44,668 bases of DNA from Candidatus Omnitrophota bacterium (GTDB lineage Bacteria; Hinthialibacterota; Hinthialibacteria; Hinthialibacterales; JAKPRU01), in the NCBI GenBank assembly GCA_029568995.1, contig JAKPYU010000028.1, forward strand, positions 1 to 44,668, in the 5' to 3' direction. Both the position numbers and the translations under genes were made by a program. A model generated the notes under the pieces. The model was not told where the DNA came from, did no database searches, and was given only the letters and a program-made list of their open reading frames with translations. This document shows positions 8,293 to 15,009 of the stretch, in pieces. How positions within the stretch are numbered: the stretch's first letter is position 1; every line of letters begins with the position of its first letter.

Positions 8293-9153
8293 TTATTCCT
8301 CTTCGCCGCCGTCACCCTGGAAGGTTCCCAGGATGAAATCCGATGCCTTCTGCGCCTGTGCCGCTGCGGTAATCACCAAGTGCGGTTCCGAACTCAGCCG
8401 CGACATCCAGGATTTCACGTAGGCCGCCGAATTATTGATGGTCCGGTTCTCAATGCCGCAATGTCCGCACAGGAACGCCGCGCCCATTTCGGCCACCAGT
8501 TCTTCCCGCGAATAATCCGGTGATCCGAATCTGTGAGACGCATACCCTTCGGTCCCGTGACGACCGAGACGGCTCACGTGTCCGGTTGCGTGGGTCAGTT
8601 CATGGAAGAGGGTCGAGTAATACTCTTCGGGACTGGTAAAGGCTTTCAGCCCCGGTAGCGAAACAGAATCTTCGGCAGGGAAATAATAGGCTCCGTTCGA
8701 GCCGTGCCGAATCTCCGGTCGCTTGGGCATATCACGCACAACGGTCTCGCAGACCTCGATGGGTTCATGGTCGTGTTCCTCAATGGCAGGTACCTTCAGC
8801 CCCTCGCACTGGTCGGTATTGAACACATTGTAATACCGAAGCACGAACCGGCGGTTCTTTTTCAACTCCCCCTCATCGTCCTCGGTTTCCTTCTCGTACA
8901 CCTTCCAGAAGATGACCATGGTCGCCTTTGCGCCGGACTTGATCGCACCGCCGATCTTCTTGCACTGGTTGAACGATACCCAATACGGTGATGCGAACCT
9001 CGTTGCCGCCAAGAGGAAGGTATTGATCCCCCGGTAGGGCTTCTTCGATACGAGGTTCATGTTCGATTTCCACGGTCGCTGCCAGGGCACGGTTCCCTGC
9101 TTGAGCAATTCAATGATTCGGTCGGTGACGATCTGGTACACTTTGTCGCTCAT
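8293..9153 (-). CDS. ardC: ArdC-family antirestriction protein
   Basis: 286 residues from the ATG at 9153 (MSDKVYQIVTDRIIELL), with AAGGAG upstream. The N-terminal about 120 residues match the ArdC single-stranded-DNA-binding domain (TVPWQRPW, PYRGINTFLLAA, PYWVSFNQCKKIGG, GAKATMVIFWK). The C-terminal part is a zincin-type metallopeptidase with HELTH at residues 184-188 and a downstream EELVAE helix. ArdC proteins protect entering DNA from restriction. The leader carries the same GC-rich hairpin block (9166-9190) found in the two 269-bp cassettes, suggesting shared expression control. Both key histidines and the glutamate are present. Confidence 0.93.
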   Translation of the reverse strand: MSDKVYQIVTDRIIELLKQGTVPWQRPWKSNMNLVSKKPYRGINTFLLAATRFASPYWVSFNQCKKIGGAIKSGAKATMVIFWKVYEKETEDDEGELKKNRRFVLRYYNVFNTDQCEGLKVPAIEEHDHEPIEVCETVVRDMPKRPEIRHGSNGAYYFPAEDSVSLPGLKAFTSPEEYYSTLFHELTHATGHVSRLGRHGTEGYASHRFGSPDYSREELVAEMGAAFLCGHCGIENRTINNSAAYVKSWMSRLSSEPHLVITAAAQAQKASDFILGTFQGDGGEEE

Positions 9154-9165
9154 GTTGAACTCCTT

Positions 9166-9190
9166 CTGCGTTTTCGGGCCGCCGCCCTTT
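9166..9190 (-). promoter_or_regulatory. Leader hairpin block shared with the 269-bp cassettes
   Basis: In the ardC leader, read on the minus strand, a GGGC / GCCC hairpin is followed by GAAAACGCAG and then AAGGAG. The same block, one base longer in the loop, precedes the ATGs at 9803 and 21667. This makes three leaders in the window with the same hairpin and spacer ahead of the ribosome binding site. A role in translation or message stability is inference. Confidence 0.5.
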
Positions 9191-9199
9191 GGTTTGTTG

Positions 9200-9466
9200 T
9201 TATGAGATGATCCGACTCGCCCCAAGCCCGACGATGGTTGCGTACCGTCGCCGGTCCGACATATCATCAATGCTTGTTTCGACCAGATGCCTCCATTCTC
9301 TCGGTAGTTGTCCTTTGTGCTCCTGAAGGGCAATCCACGCCTCTAACGGCGTCTTGAATCCCTCCACTCGGTACACATCATTGCCAGGCGTATAGATAAA
9401 ATAGGCCCACTTTCGTTTCTCTGTCTCAGCCGTAATTCTCATGCTTTTCGTCACTTCATCGTTCAT
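9200..9466 (-). CDS. Small hypothetical protein (88 aa)
   Basis: Starts at the ATG at 9466 with AGGAG 8 nt upstream. Contains KWAYFIYTPGNDVYRVEGF and a helix LEAWIALQEHKG; no known family. It lies between ardC and the 9489-9803 gene and is probably co-transcribed from the promoter at 9885-9913. Confidence 0.7.
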   Translation of the reverse strand: MNDEVTKSMRITAETEKRKWAYFIYTPGNDVYRVEGFKTPLEAWIALQEHKGQLPREWRHLVETSIDDMSDRRRYATIVGLGASRIIS

Positions 9467-9488
9467 CGGTTTTCTCCTGCCCTTCGGT

Positions 9489-9803
9489 TCACACGCTTCG
9501 CCAAATCAGGGTTACCTTCTCGTCGCGGCGGCCACTGGTCATCGCCCACGTGCGGATGATCCGGTCCACAACATCCCGATCGGTCCGGGATAATCGCCGC
9601 TTTTCCACCATCCGCCGCCCCTGGTATTTCCCACACAAGGTCATCAGGAATCCCTCGAACGTCCCCTTCTCCCGGTTGTATCCAGCAGTCGGTGTCATCC
9701 CGAACGCAAACCCGGTCAACTTCCTAATGATCCACTGCAATTGGTTCGCTCCACTCTCGGTCACTCTCCCTGCCCTGACTCTAACGCTTTCATTCCTTGC
9801 CAT
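9489..9803 (-). CDS. First gene of cassette-1 operon; paralogue of 7929-8252
   Basis: 104 residues from the ATG at 9803, which is itself inside repeat copy 1. AGGAG lies 7-8 nt upstream. It is a paralogue of the 7929-8252 product (TGFAFG, LCGKYQGR, IIRTWAMTSG). It is the first gene downstream of the near-consensus promoter at 9885-9913, and probably heads an operon that includes ardC. The basic N-terminus (MARNESVRVRAGRV) differs from the paralogue. Function unknown. Confidence 0.78.
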   Translation of the reverse strand: MARNESVRVRAGRVTESGANQLQWIIRKLTGFAFGMTPTAGYNREKGTFEGFLMTLCGKYQGRRMVEKRRLSRTDRDVVDRIIRTWAMTSGRRDEKVTLIWRSV

Positions 9804-9841
9804 TTCGGTTCTCCTGCGTTTTCGGGCCGCCCGCCCTTTTC

Positions 9842-9866
9842 GGTTTCCCTTTTCCCTTTGGAAACC
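9842..9866 (-). promoter_or_regulatory. 5' leader hairpin in cassette copy 1
   Basis: GGTTTCC and GGAAACC form a 7-bp stem with an 11-nt purine-rich loop in the mRNA leader, between the promoter and the ATG at 9803. The same hairpin is at 21706-21730 in copy 2. A second, GC-rich hairpin at 9824-9836 follows it. Confidence 0.6.
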
Positions 9867-9884
9867 TTCACTATATCTAAAGAT

Positions 9885-9913
9885 ATTATATCCCTTTTAT
9901 CCCCTATTGTCAA
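9885..9913 (-). promoter_or_regulatory. Consensus sigma70 promoter, copy 1
   Basis: On the minus strand TTGACA (9908-9913) is separated by exactly 17 nt from TATAAT (9885-9890): both hexamers match the sigma70 consensus. Just downstream, an ATATCT-TT-AGATAT palindrome overlaps the expected transcription start and could be an operator. It drives the gene starting at 9803 leftward. Confidence 0.9.
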
Positions 9914-9996
9914 GCAAGGAAAAGCCTTAGAAGCGAAAATAAAGGCCCAAAGGGAACGAAAATACGCCGATCAGGGAAAGAATGAGGGAAAAGACC

Positions 9997-10068
9997 CGGC
10001 AAAAATTGCCGCATACGCCAAGGGAAGAAACCCACAAAAGATACCTGACAAACCGGCAAAAATTGCCG
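9997..10068 (-). repeat. Paired CGGCAA-AAA-TTGCCG palindromes, copy 1
   Basis: Two identical 15-bp palindromes at 9997-10011 and 10054-10068 are 57 bp apart, and each is followed by GCATACG on the plus strand. They lie 84-160 bp upstream of the promoter -35 box. Copy 2 of the cassette keeps both at 21860-21874 and 21918-21931. Their pairing and position suggest binding sites for a dimeric regulator; no T-tract follows, so they are unlikely to be terminators. Confidence 0.65.
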
Positions 10069-10093
10069 CATACGACAGGCAGGGAAAACCCGG

Positions 10094-11002
10094 TCAGGAT
10101 TCTACCAGAGCCGCCCACGGCTCCCCGGTCCGCATCTCTTCAACCGTCCATTGGGTCCACGCGAACCAGTTCAACCATTGCCGCCGGTCCGGAAGTTCCG
10201 GCTCGTCGATGAACAGGAGATCCCGGTTTGCAACCGGTTCCGCCATGGTGCGGTTCCCGGTGAAGATCGGGATACCCCCGTTAATGACAGCCTCAACTGC
10301 CGCGTTCGAGTCATAAGTCACCAGCGCCCACGCATTTATCAGAAGCGCCCGCAAGGACCGCTCGGAATAGAGGAACCTCCCTGGCGCAACTCCTTCCAAT
10401 TGCCGGTGCAGTTCCTTGGCATCCAATTGCTCTTTCGGGTGCGGCTTGAAGATAACGGGGCGATCGGTTACTTGTTGGAGCGTCGCCGCAACATGCTTAT
10501 ACCAGGGCCTGCGGTCCTTCGGAGGATTGGAATACGTCCACGGGTACGTGTGGCACTGGTGCGCATAGATGATATGATCCCCGGTCTCGCGCCAAGGAGC
10601 AACCTCGATACCGAAAGACTCCCATCGCTCCGGTCCGGGCTTCGAGAAGGGAACATGCTCCCCATAGGCGTGGGCACCATTCCGGGCAATGGTCCAAAAC
10701 GGCTCATCATTGTATGTGTTTCGGTAACCGTGCTCCGTGCCGAACCAATCCCTCCACCGGCGAATGCACCCATCGGAGATACACAGGAACGGGATCTGGT
10801 ATTCCGACAGATCCCGATCAAGCAACTTGGTCGGGGTTCCCGCCCCAAGCCGCACAACGTAATCGCAGGGAACAAGCAGGTAATCAGAAAGATCTCTAAC
10901 CTCGGTCTCGTGACCGAACCGGCGAATACCTTCCGCAAACGCATCGACAACGCTTCGCCAACGGGTATGGTAATATAGGGCTACTCTCAAAAGAATCGGC
11001 AC
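10094..11002 (-). CDS. Capsule-type GT-B glycosyltransferase-like protein
   Basis: 302 residues. The best start is a GTG at 11002 (VPILLRVALYYHTRW); a TTG five codons later is an alternative. The C-terminal half has FKPHPKE at about residues 185-191 and TYDSNAAVEAVINGG at 229-243, the pattern of KpsC/LpsZ and CDP-glycerol phosphotransferase-like GT-B enzymes, where the His and the Asp-Ser segment hold the sugar-nucleotide phosphates. A phage copy could modify host surface polysaccharide or virion parts; substrate unknown. The first codons lie inside a perfect inverted repeat (10996-11037), which could control translation. Confidence 0.72.
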   Translation of the reverse strand: MPILLRVALYYHTRWRSVVDAFAEGIRRFGHETEVRDLSDYLLVPCDYVVRLGAGTPTKLLDRDLSEYQIPFLCISDGCIRRWRDWFGTEHGYRNTYNDEPFWTIARNGAHAYGEHVPFSKPGPERWESFGIEVAPWRETGDHIIYAHQCHTYPWTYSNPPKDRRPWYKHVAATLQQVTDRPVIFKPHPKEQLDAKELHRQLEGVAPGRFLYSERSLRALLINAWALVTYDSNAAVEAVINGGIPIFTGNRTMAEPVANRDLLFIDEPELPDRRQWLNWFAWTQWTVEEMRTGEPWAALVES

Positions 11003-11037
11003 CGTCCTCTAAAATGGGATGTAGAAGACGGTGCCGA
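10996..11037 (-). promoter_or_regulatory. 11-bp perfect inverted repeat over a GTG start
   Basis: Arms at 10996-11006 and 11027-11037 (TCGGCACCGTC / GACGGTGCCGA) enclose 20 nt. On the minus strand the 3' arm contains the GAGG-type site and GTG start of the glycosyltransferase gene, and TTCTTTTG follows. It may be a weak terminator for the upstream gene, a translational switch that hides the start, or both. Confidence 0.6.
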
Positions 11038-11058
11038 CAACATTCTACTGGTTACGCC

Positions 11059-11286
11059 TCAGTCTCCTTTCTCCGCCTCGTCCAGTTCCCGGAGCCGGGC
11101 CTCAAGCCAGGCGCGGGCGGCGGCTCGCCCGGTATTACCGGCAAGTAGGGATGTGTAATGGCTATCCAGCTCCCAACAGTTGTCGCACAGACCAGTCGGG
11201 ATGTTGAGGCCCGAAATTCCATTTCCGCAGATCTTGCACGGCACAGTGTCCATTTTTACAGGCATAAAACGTCCGATTATGGTCAT
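11059..11286 (-). CDS. Small zinc-ribbon protein (75 aa)
   Basis: Starts at the ATG at 11286 with AAGGAG upstream. PCKIC and, 15 residues on, LCDNC make a CxxC...CxxC zinc ribbon over residues about 15-37; the remainder is an Ala/Arg-rich helix. Probably a small nucleic-acid or protein binder. Its start overlaps the preceding stop (ATGA). Confidence 0.72.
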   Translation of the reverse strand: MTIIGRFMPVKMDTVPCKICGNGISGLNIPTGLCDNCWELDSHYTSLLAGNTGRAAARAWLEARLRELDEAEKGD

Positions 11287-11576
11287 CGGCTTGATCTCCT
11301 TTTCCGTTCCAGCATACGAATCTGCTCCCATTCTCCGGTCATTCTGTCAGGCTCCTTGGAAACGATAGGCCAATCGTAAAGTTCATTGATCGCTGCTTGG
11401 GCGGACAATTCCAGGGCGCGGGTTGCCATTGCCGTAGCAGACTTCCTGCGATTCGGATATCTCCAATCCTTTCTATAGGCAAGAAAGTGAAATCGTTTCG
11501 ACCTTATCACCTTGCCACGGTGATCCGTGAGGGAAATCATTATCGACAACGGCCCTTTGGGTTTATTGCTCTCCAT
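11283..11576 (-). CDS. Small basic hypothetical protein (97 aa)
   Basis: From the ATG at 11576. The N-terminus has two beta strands (SIMISLTDHRGKVIRSKRF) and a basic stretch (RRKSATAMATRALEL). Ends in a KRRSSR tail. No family recognised. Confidence 0.65.
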   Translation of the reverse strand: MESNKPKGPLSIMISLTDHRGKVIRSKRFHFLAYRKDWRYPNRRKSATAMATRALELSAQAAINELYDWPIVSKEPDRMTGEWEQIRMLERKRRSSR

Positions 11577-11579
11577 GAT

Positions 11580-11954
11580 TCATTCCAGCCCGTCCTTTCC
11601 TTCAATGTGCGCGACCAGTGCAAAGCCGTCCGGTTCCAGCCCCGGTTCAGCCGCCAAGTCCGCCTCAAACTTGTCAGCCCACGACTCGATTTGTTCGCTC
11701 GTGATCTTCCATCCTTTGAACTGGAATCGAGACACGAACGACCACTTGAAGTCTTGGTACAGTCGGTCTGCCCGATCCTGGCCCAGGCAGTCTATCAGAA
11801 TCGACCGCGCAAGGTCAGCCGGACCGCTGCCGCCATAGCCCCACTCGAATCCGTCCGGGGAATGCCTGCATACGTGCCGGAGCGGAGCGCCGTTGACGGT
11901 GACCCGGTAACGACCGGCTCGATTTCCTTCATACACCTTTATGGTTTTTGCCAT
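11580..11954 (-). CDS. DUF6166-like protein
   Basis: 124 residues. The start is the ATG at 11954, with GGAAG upstream; an in-frame TTG sits two codons earlier. The segment FEWGYGGSGPADLARSIL matches the signature I know from DUF6166, a domain of unknown function common in phages and plasmids. The rest (YQDFKWSFVSRF, WKITSEQIESWADKF) fits the same family. Function unknown. Its first 26 nt overlap the preceding gene. Confidence 0.8.
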   Translation of the reverse strand: MAKTIKVYEGNRAGRYRVTVNGAPLRHVCRHSPDGFEWGYGGSGPADLARSILIDCLGQDRADRLYQDFKWSFVSRFQFKGWKITSEQIESWADKFEADLAAEPGLEPDGFALVAHIEGKDGLE

Positions 11955-12204
11955 CTTCAAGGCTTCCTTTCTGAGAGATCATATTCTCCCGGGTGGCATC
12001 CAGCAAACGCTCATATTCCACCTGCATACTCAGCAATTGAACACGAGCGGTCAACACATTCGCCTCGGCAATCATCAGATTGATATCGGCGGTGGGCCGG
12101 GCCTCCTTCCGTGCCCGATCAATCCGTTTTGTTGCGGACGCCCACCGCCTTTCCATCCGACTCCTGCGCAATTCCAAGTTCTTGAGGTCCATATCCGACT
12201 TCAT
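11929..12204 (-). CDS. Small coiled-coil protein (91 aa)
   Basis: From the ATG at 12204 (ATGA overlap with the preceding gene), or from the ATG at 12192, whose spacing to the GAGAAGG site is better. Nearly all helical, with heptad-like Leu/Val/Met spacing from residue 30 to 75. Function unknown. Confidence 0.65.
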   Translation of the reverse strand: MKSDMDLKNLELRRSRMERRWASATKRIDRARKEARPTADINLMIAEANVLTARVQLLSMQVEYERLLDATRENMISQKGSLEDGKNHKGV

Positions 12205-12449
12205 CCTTCTCGGAGTTGATCCGTCTTTTTCACCGCACCCATCCAGACAGACATACTGTTTAGGTGCTCACACAGCCCGTCGATTTCCTCATTCGTAAGC
12301 GGGTCAACATCAACGAAATGGTCCATCCCACCGAACGCCTCCCGCTCTTCCTGATCCATTCCCTGCACGTGCCGAAGCGCCGCGAGGATGGTACTGAGTT
12401 CACCGTATGTCATCTCTACCTTCATGCGATATGTCATCTCTACCTTCAT
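12201..12449 (-). CDS. Small hypothetical protein with duplicated start
   Basis: 82 residues from the ATG at 12449, with GAGAGG 8-9 nt upstream and a TGA/ATG overlap with the DUF5131 gene. The first 15 residues repeat MKVEMTY twice, because of a 24-bp tandem duplication at 12406-12453. The original start is probably the second Met, at residue 9. The remainder is acidic and helical. Function unknown. Confidence 0.65.
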   Translation of the reverse strand: MKVEMTYRMKVEMTYGELSTILAALRHVQGMDQEEREAFGGMDHFVDVDPLTNEEIDGLCEHLNSMSVWMGAVKKTDQLREG

Positions 12450-12453
12450 GCGA
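12406..12453. repeat. 24-bp perfect tandem duplication
   Basis: The units 12406-12429 and 12430-12453 are identical. The duplication includes the translation start of the 12201-12449 gene and the last codons of the DUF5131 gene, so that the reading frame of both is kept (24 nt = 8 codons). Confidence 0.9.
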
Positions 12454-13183
12454 ATAGCCTCTCTTTCTGGTCCTCAGTTATCGGATACTCTCCATAGGTC
12501 TTGCCGTCAATCTCCGGCATGGAGATCTTCCGCCCGTTCGCGATCCGCTGCTTGTAGAACAGGGGGATACCGAGCCGTTTGCAATCGGTTACGATGTTCC
12601 GGACCCACGCCTCGTCCATTGGTCGGGCACCCGGGCCAGACTCGCCGCCGATGATAACCCAATCGACCGGCTGGGTTACACGCGCTGGCCCCAACAGCGG
12701 TTCCAGGGACAGGAACCGGATGCCCGCTTTCATGCGCATCAGAACCTTTTGCGCTGCAACGCTCGATCGGTCATCCCACGCGGTCAACCCGACCCAGATA
12801 TGCGAGGGTACCGCTTTCCGGGCATATCGCTTCTTCAAGTACAACTCCGCAATCGCATATCGCTTCGTGAGCACCTGAAAGATATGCTGTTCGCATTCTT
12901 CCATGGTATCAAATACCCGGTCACGAAACTGGTCCGGAACCTCCGCATGGAAGAGATCTGACATCGAACACGGAAACACCAGCCGCGATTTCTTCCATCG
13001 TTTCGGTTCATCGAGACACTCCGGGTGGAGGGTTACCCGGAATCCGTTCCGGTACTTTGGCTGCATCCCCTGTAGCCGTTTCGCCATGCGTTCCGCATAG
13101 CAGTTATCACAGCCAGGGGAACACTTCGTGCATCCGGTAACCGGGTTCCATGTGTTCTGGGTCCACTCGATTTTACTTTCCAT
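12446..13183 (-). CDS. Phage Gp37/Gp68 family (DUF5131) protein
   Basis: 245 residues from the ATG at 13183, with GAGG upstream. The opening SKIEWTQNTWNPVTGC followed by TKCSPGCDNCYAERM is the hallmark of the Gp37/Gp68 (DUF5131) family, with clustered cysteines resembling a radical-SAM-like metal site (C...C..GC..CY). VGLTAWDD, FLSLEPLLGP and WVIIGGESGP are further family segments. Members are widespread in phages and mobile elements; their reaction is not established. It directly follows the ASCH gene with an 11-nt overlap. Confidence 0.9.
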   Translation of the reverse strand: MESKIEWTQNTWNPVTGCTKCSPGCDNCYAERMAKRLQGMQPKYRNGFRVTLHPECLDEPKRWKKSRLVFPCSMSDLFHAEVPDQFRDRVFDTMEECEQHIFQVLTKRYAIAELYLKKRYARKAVPSHIWVGLTAWDDRSSVAAQKVLMRMKAGIRFLSLEPLLGPARVTQPVDWVIIGGESGPGARPMDEAWVRNIVTDCKRLGIPLFYKQRIANGRKISMPEIDGKTYGEYPITEDQKERLFA

Positions 13184-13499
13184 TGTACTTGACCTCGTAA
13201 ATGCCCTTCTGTCCCCGCACGGGAAAGGGTTTGATCGGCCTGATGTTTTCAAGTACCCAACTGTAAGCCCCGTCGAAAGACTCACAGAGCGCCATCTTCT
13301 CGTCCCGTTTCCTCATCGGACGGATATCGACCAGATCCGCGACGGCCAACGCATACCCTGCCGGTGCTATCGGGGGATTCACTGACGAGACGATCAGCAA
13401 CGGACCCCGATAATGCGTATACCAGGTCCGGACTTCAATGGTCTTCTCACCCGACGCAATCTTGTTTGCCCACGGTTGTTTGACGGATAATGCTTTCAT
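13173..13499 (-). CDS. ASCH-domain protein
   Basis: 108 residues from the ATG at 13499. The N-terminal LSVKQPWANKIASGEKTIEVRTW is the ASCH/PUA-like signature (QPWA and the E-x-R-x-W strand). The rest carries GPLLIVSS and a short beta-barrel. ASCH proteins bind RNA or modified nucleotides. Its position between a DUF5131 gene and a small basic protein is common in phage genomes. Confidence 0.87.
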   Translation of the reverse strand: MKALSVKQPWANKIASGEKTIEVRTWYTHYRGPLLIVSSVNPPIAPAGYALAVADLVDIRPMRKRDEKMALCESFDGAYSWVLENIRPIKPFPVRGQKGIYEVKYNGK

Positions 13500-13906
13500 G
13501 CGGCAATTGCCTCCTTTTGAAGTTTTGGATTTTCGTAGCCCATCTGTTTCAGGAAATCCTCGACCAGGGCACCGATGTCACGCCGGTTATTCCCGGTAAT
13601 CAACACGTCATACCAGTTCATCTTCCGCCTCGGTCCCACTTCCCATTCACTATAGGAATGTACCTCATAGCCGTAATCCTTCTTCATGAGGCGCTCATGA
13701 AACTTTCTCGCTTCCCGCGCATTCTCCACGAAACGAATTCGTGCGCGGGTATGCTGCCGACCAACACACCGAAACCGCTCCAACTTGACCTGCACAGCGG
13801 GGTTCTGCTTCAATCGAGCAACAACTACCGCCTTGGTGCTTTCTTTCATGGCCCGCTTCTTCGCGGCGGGCGACTTCTCAGTTAGCATTCGATCTCTTTT
13901 ATTCAT
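13496..13906 (-). CDS. Basic hypothetical protein (136 aa)
   Basis: Start chosen at the ATG at 13906 (MNKRDRMLTEKSPAAKK), with AGGAG upstream. Strongly basic in the first 60 residues, then RARIRFVENAREARKF and a C-terminal WYDVLITGNNRRDIGALVEDFL unit. No family recognised. It overlaps the ASCH gene by 4 nt. Confidence 0.75.
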   Translation of the reverse strand: MNKRDRMLTEKSPAAKKRAMKESTKAVVVARLKQNPAVQVKLERFRCVGRQHTRARIRFVENAREARKFHERLMKKDYGYEVHSYSEWEVGPRRKMNWYDVLITGNNRRDIGALVEDFLKQMGYENPKLQKEAIAA

Positions 13907-13925
13907 GGTTCTGTTCTCCTCGCGC

Positions 13926-14474
13926 CTACGCGCATCGCTCGCACACGTAACCGAACTGGTTCCACCCTGACTCGAACTCTTCTTCACTGACAATGAACTC
14001 TCGCTTCGGTACACTTGGATGATGCACACCTTGCGGATACTTCGGGTTCGGCCACAGTCCTCGACCACCTTTCACCGCCAGCATCTTGACTGTCCCACCC
14101 TCCTGGCGGTCATGGCTAACCTCTACCCAATCATTCTCATGACTGCGGAAGAAAATCTCTTCGTCCCGTTTGTACGACTCCCCAGGTTTGATCTCCTTGC
14201 CGGTGATCGTCTCATAGGCTTTCGGATGCCAATTCCGCAAGGTCTTCCACGCCGACTCCATCACATCGGAAGGAAACCGGTCCGGAAAATGGACCGCGAC
14301 AATCGCCCAATCGCAATCCTCTTCATACCAGCCGTCCTCGATCCGGCAACTCTCATGAATCTGCCGGTTCAACTTTTTGAAAACCTTGAACCCACCGTGA
14401 CCCGGAGTCCCATAGAAGGTGATCCCCGGCCCATACGCCTCTTGACTGTCTGACATACCCCATGGTGTTCTCAT
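13926..14474 (-). CDS. DUF7007-type protein
   Basis: 182 residues from the ATG at 14474, with AAAGGA upstream. The opening TPWGMSDSQEAYGPGITF followed by GTPGHGGFKV corresponds to the DUF7007 signature as I recall it from plasmid and phage proteins. A Trp/Glu-rich middle and a C-terminal VCERCA knuckle follow. First gene after the promoter at 14507-14535, so it probably heads the leftward unit from 14.5 kb. Function unknown. Confidence 0.8.
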   Translation of the reverse strand: MRTPWGMSDSQEAYGPGITFYGTPGHGGFKVFKKLNRQIHESCRIEDGWYEEDCDWAIVAVHFPDRFPSDVMESAWKTLRNWHPKAYETITGKEIKPGESYKRDEEIFFRSHENDWVEVSHDRQEGGTVKMLAVKGGRGLWPNPKYPQGVHHPSVPKREFIVSEEEFESGWNQFGYVCERCA

Positions 14475-14506
14475 GGCTTCGATATCCTTTCTCTGTAGAT
14501 ATTGTA

Positions 14507-14535
14507 ACTATACCAATCTTTTCCCCTATTGTCAA
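14507..14535 (-). promoter_or_regulatory. Sigma70 promoter for the DUF7007 operon
   Basis: Minus-strand TTGACA (14530-14535), 17-nt spacer, TATAGT (14507-14512). The segment TTGACAATAGGGGA is identical to the upstream half of the cassette promoters at 9.9 and 21.8 kb. Predicted transcription starts about 25 nt before the ATG at 14474. Confidence 0.85.
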
Positions 14536-14569
14536 GCGTACCCGATGCGTTGTGCAGAAGTACCTTGTT

Positions 14570-14932
14570 TTACCTGGGGAGTTTCCTTATGCGCTTCAAC
14601 TCTTCAGACATGGCGTCCGCAACAGACGGGAAAAGGCGGATCTTTGGAGTCCAATAAACCGCGTTCCGAAGCCGATCCAATATCGCCTCGTCCACATACC
14701 CGGTGACAATCTCCAACTGGTCCCCGCGATTCTCGCCGAAGGGACGGCCCTTCTTCAGGGAGCCTCTCCGTTGCGGGAAAGGCCCCCCGTTTTCTTGCTC
14801 CAGCCGAGACACAAGGGTCTCGACCGCCCGTGCCATCACTGCGGTAATCGTCAGATCCGGGTCTGCATTGACCAGTTGCCTGACATTTTCCGCAAGCACC
14901 CTCGGTATATGAACCGTCAACCGTTTTCCCAT
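14570..14932 (-). CDS. Ribbon-helix-helix regulator candidate
   Basis: 120 residues from the ATG at 14932 (MGKRLTVHIPRVLAENV), with GAGG 7 nt upstream. The first 50 residues fit a ribbon-helix-helix fold: a basic beta strand KRLTVHIP then two helices around PDLTITAVMARAVETLV. PFPQRRGSLKKGRP follows, and the remaining 50 residues are helical. An ATG at 15013 would overlap the upstream stop and put the operator-like palindrome at 14945-14973 inside the coding region, so the shorter form is preferred. It likely represses its own promoter. Confidence 0.65.
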   Translation of the reverse strand: MGKRLTVHIPRVLAENVRQLVNADPDLTITAVMARAVETLVSRLEQENGGPFPQRRGSLKKGRPFGENRGDQLEIVTGYVDEAILDRLRNAVYWTPKIRLFPSVADAMSEELKRIRKLPR

Positions 14933-14944
14933 CTCATTGCCTCG

Positions 14945-14973
14945 ATATGGAATAGTGGAACTATTTCCCATAT
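14945..14973 (-). promoter_or_regulatory. Operator-like inverted repeat over a -10 box
   Basis: An imperfect palindrome (ATATGG-AATAGT...ACTATT-CC-ATAT) of 29 bp overlaps a minus-strand TAATAT at 14970-14975. A weak -35 lies 16 nt further up (14992-14997). The start codon at 14932 is 13 bp downstream. This layout is typical of an autorepressor site. Confidence 0.55.
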
Positions 14974-15009
14974 TATCAGGCAAAGGAATGGGTTGAAAGC
15001 CTCGTCGGT

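Larger units (their letters stand above)
9799..10067 (-). repeat. 269-bp regulatory cassette, copy 1
   Basis: This stretch is almost identical to 21663-21931. I count two substitutions, one single-base deletion and one single-base insertion between the copies. It spans, on the minus strand, two palindromes, a sigma70-type promoter, a leader with two hairpins, the ribosome binding site and the start codon of the next gene. The coding sequences on both sides of the two copies are unrelated. The conserved unit is therefore a portable promoter-leader block, not a duplicated gene. Confidence 0.92.

Noticed and set aside
9997-10068. GGCAA-AAA-TTGCC palindromes considered as terminators
   Set aside because: The stems are only 5-6 bp and the T or A run is in the loop with no T-tract after it; operator use fits better.
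9982-10212. Plus-strand frame beginning MREKTRQKLPHTPREE within repeat copy 1
   Set aside because: Only the repeated DNA is shared with copy 2; the frames diverge by single-base changes and no ribosome-site context supports translation.
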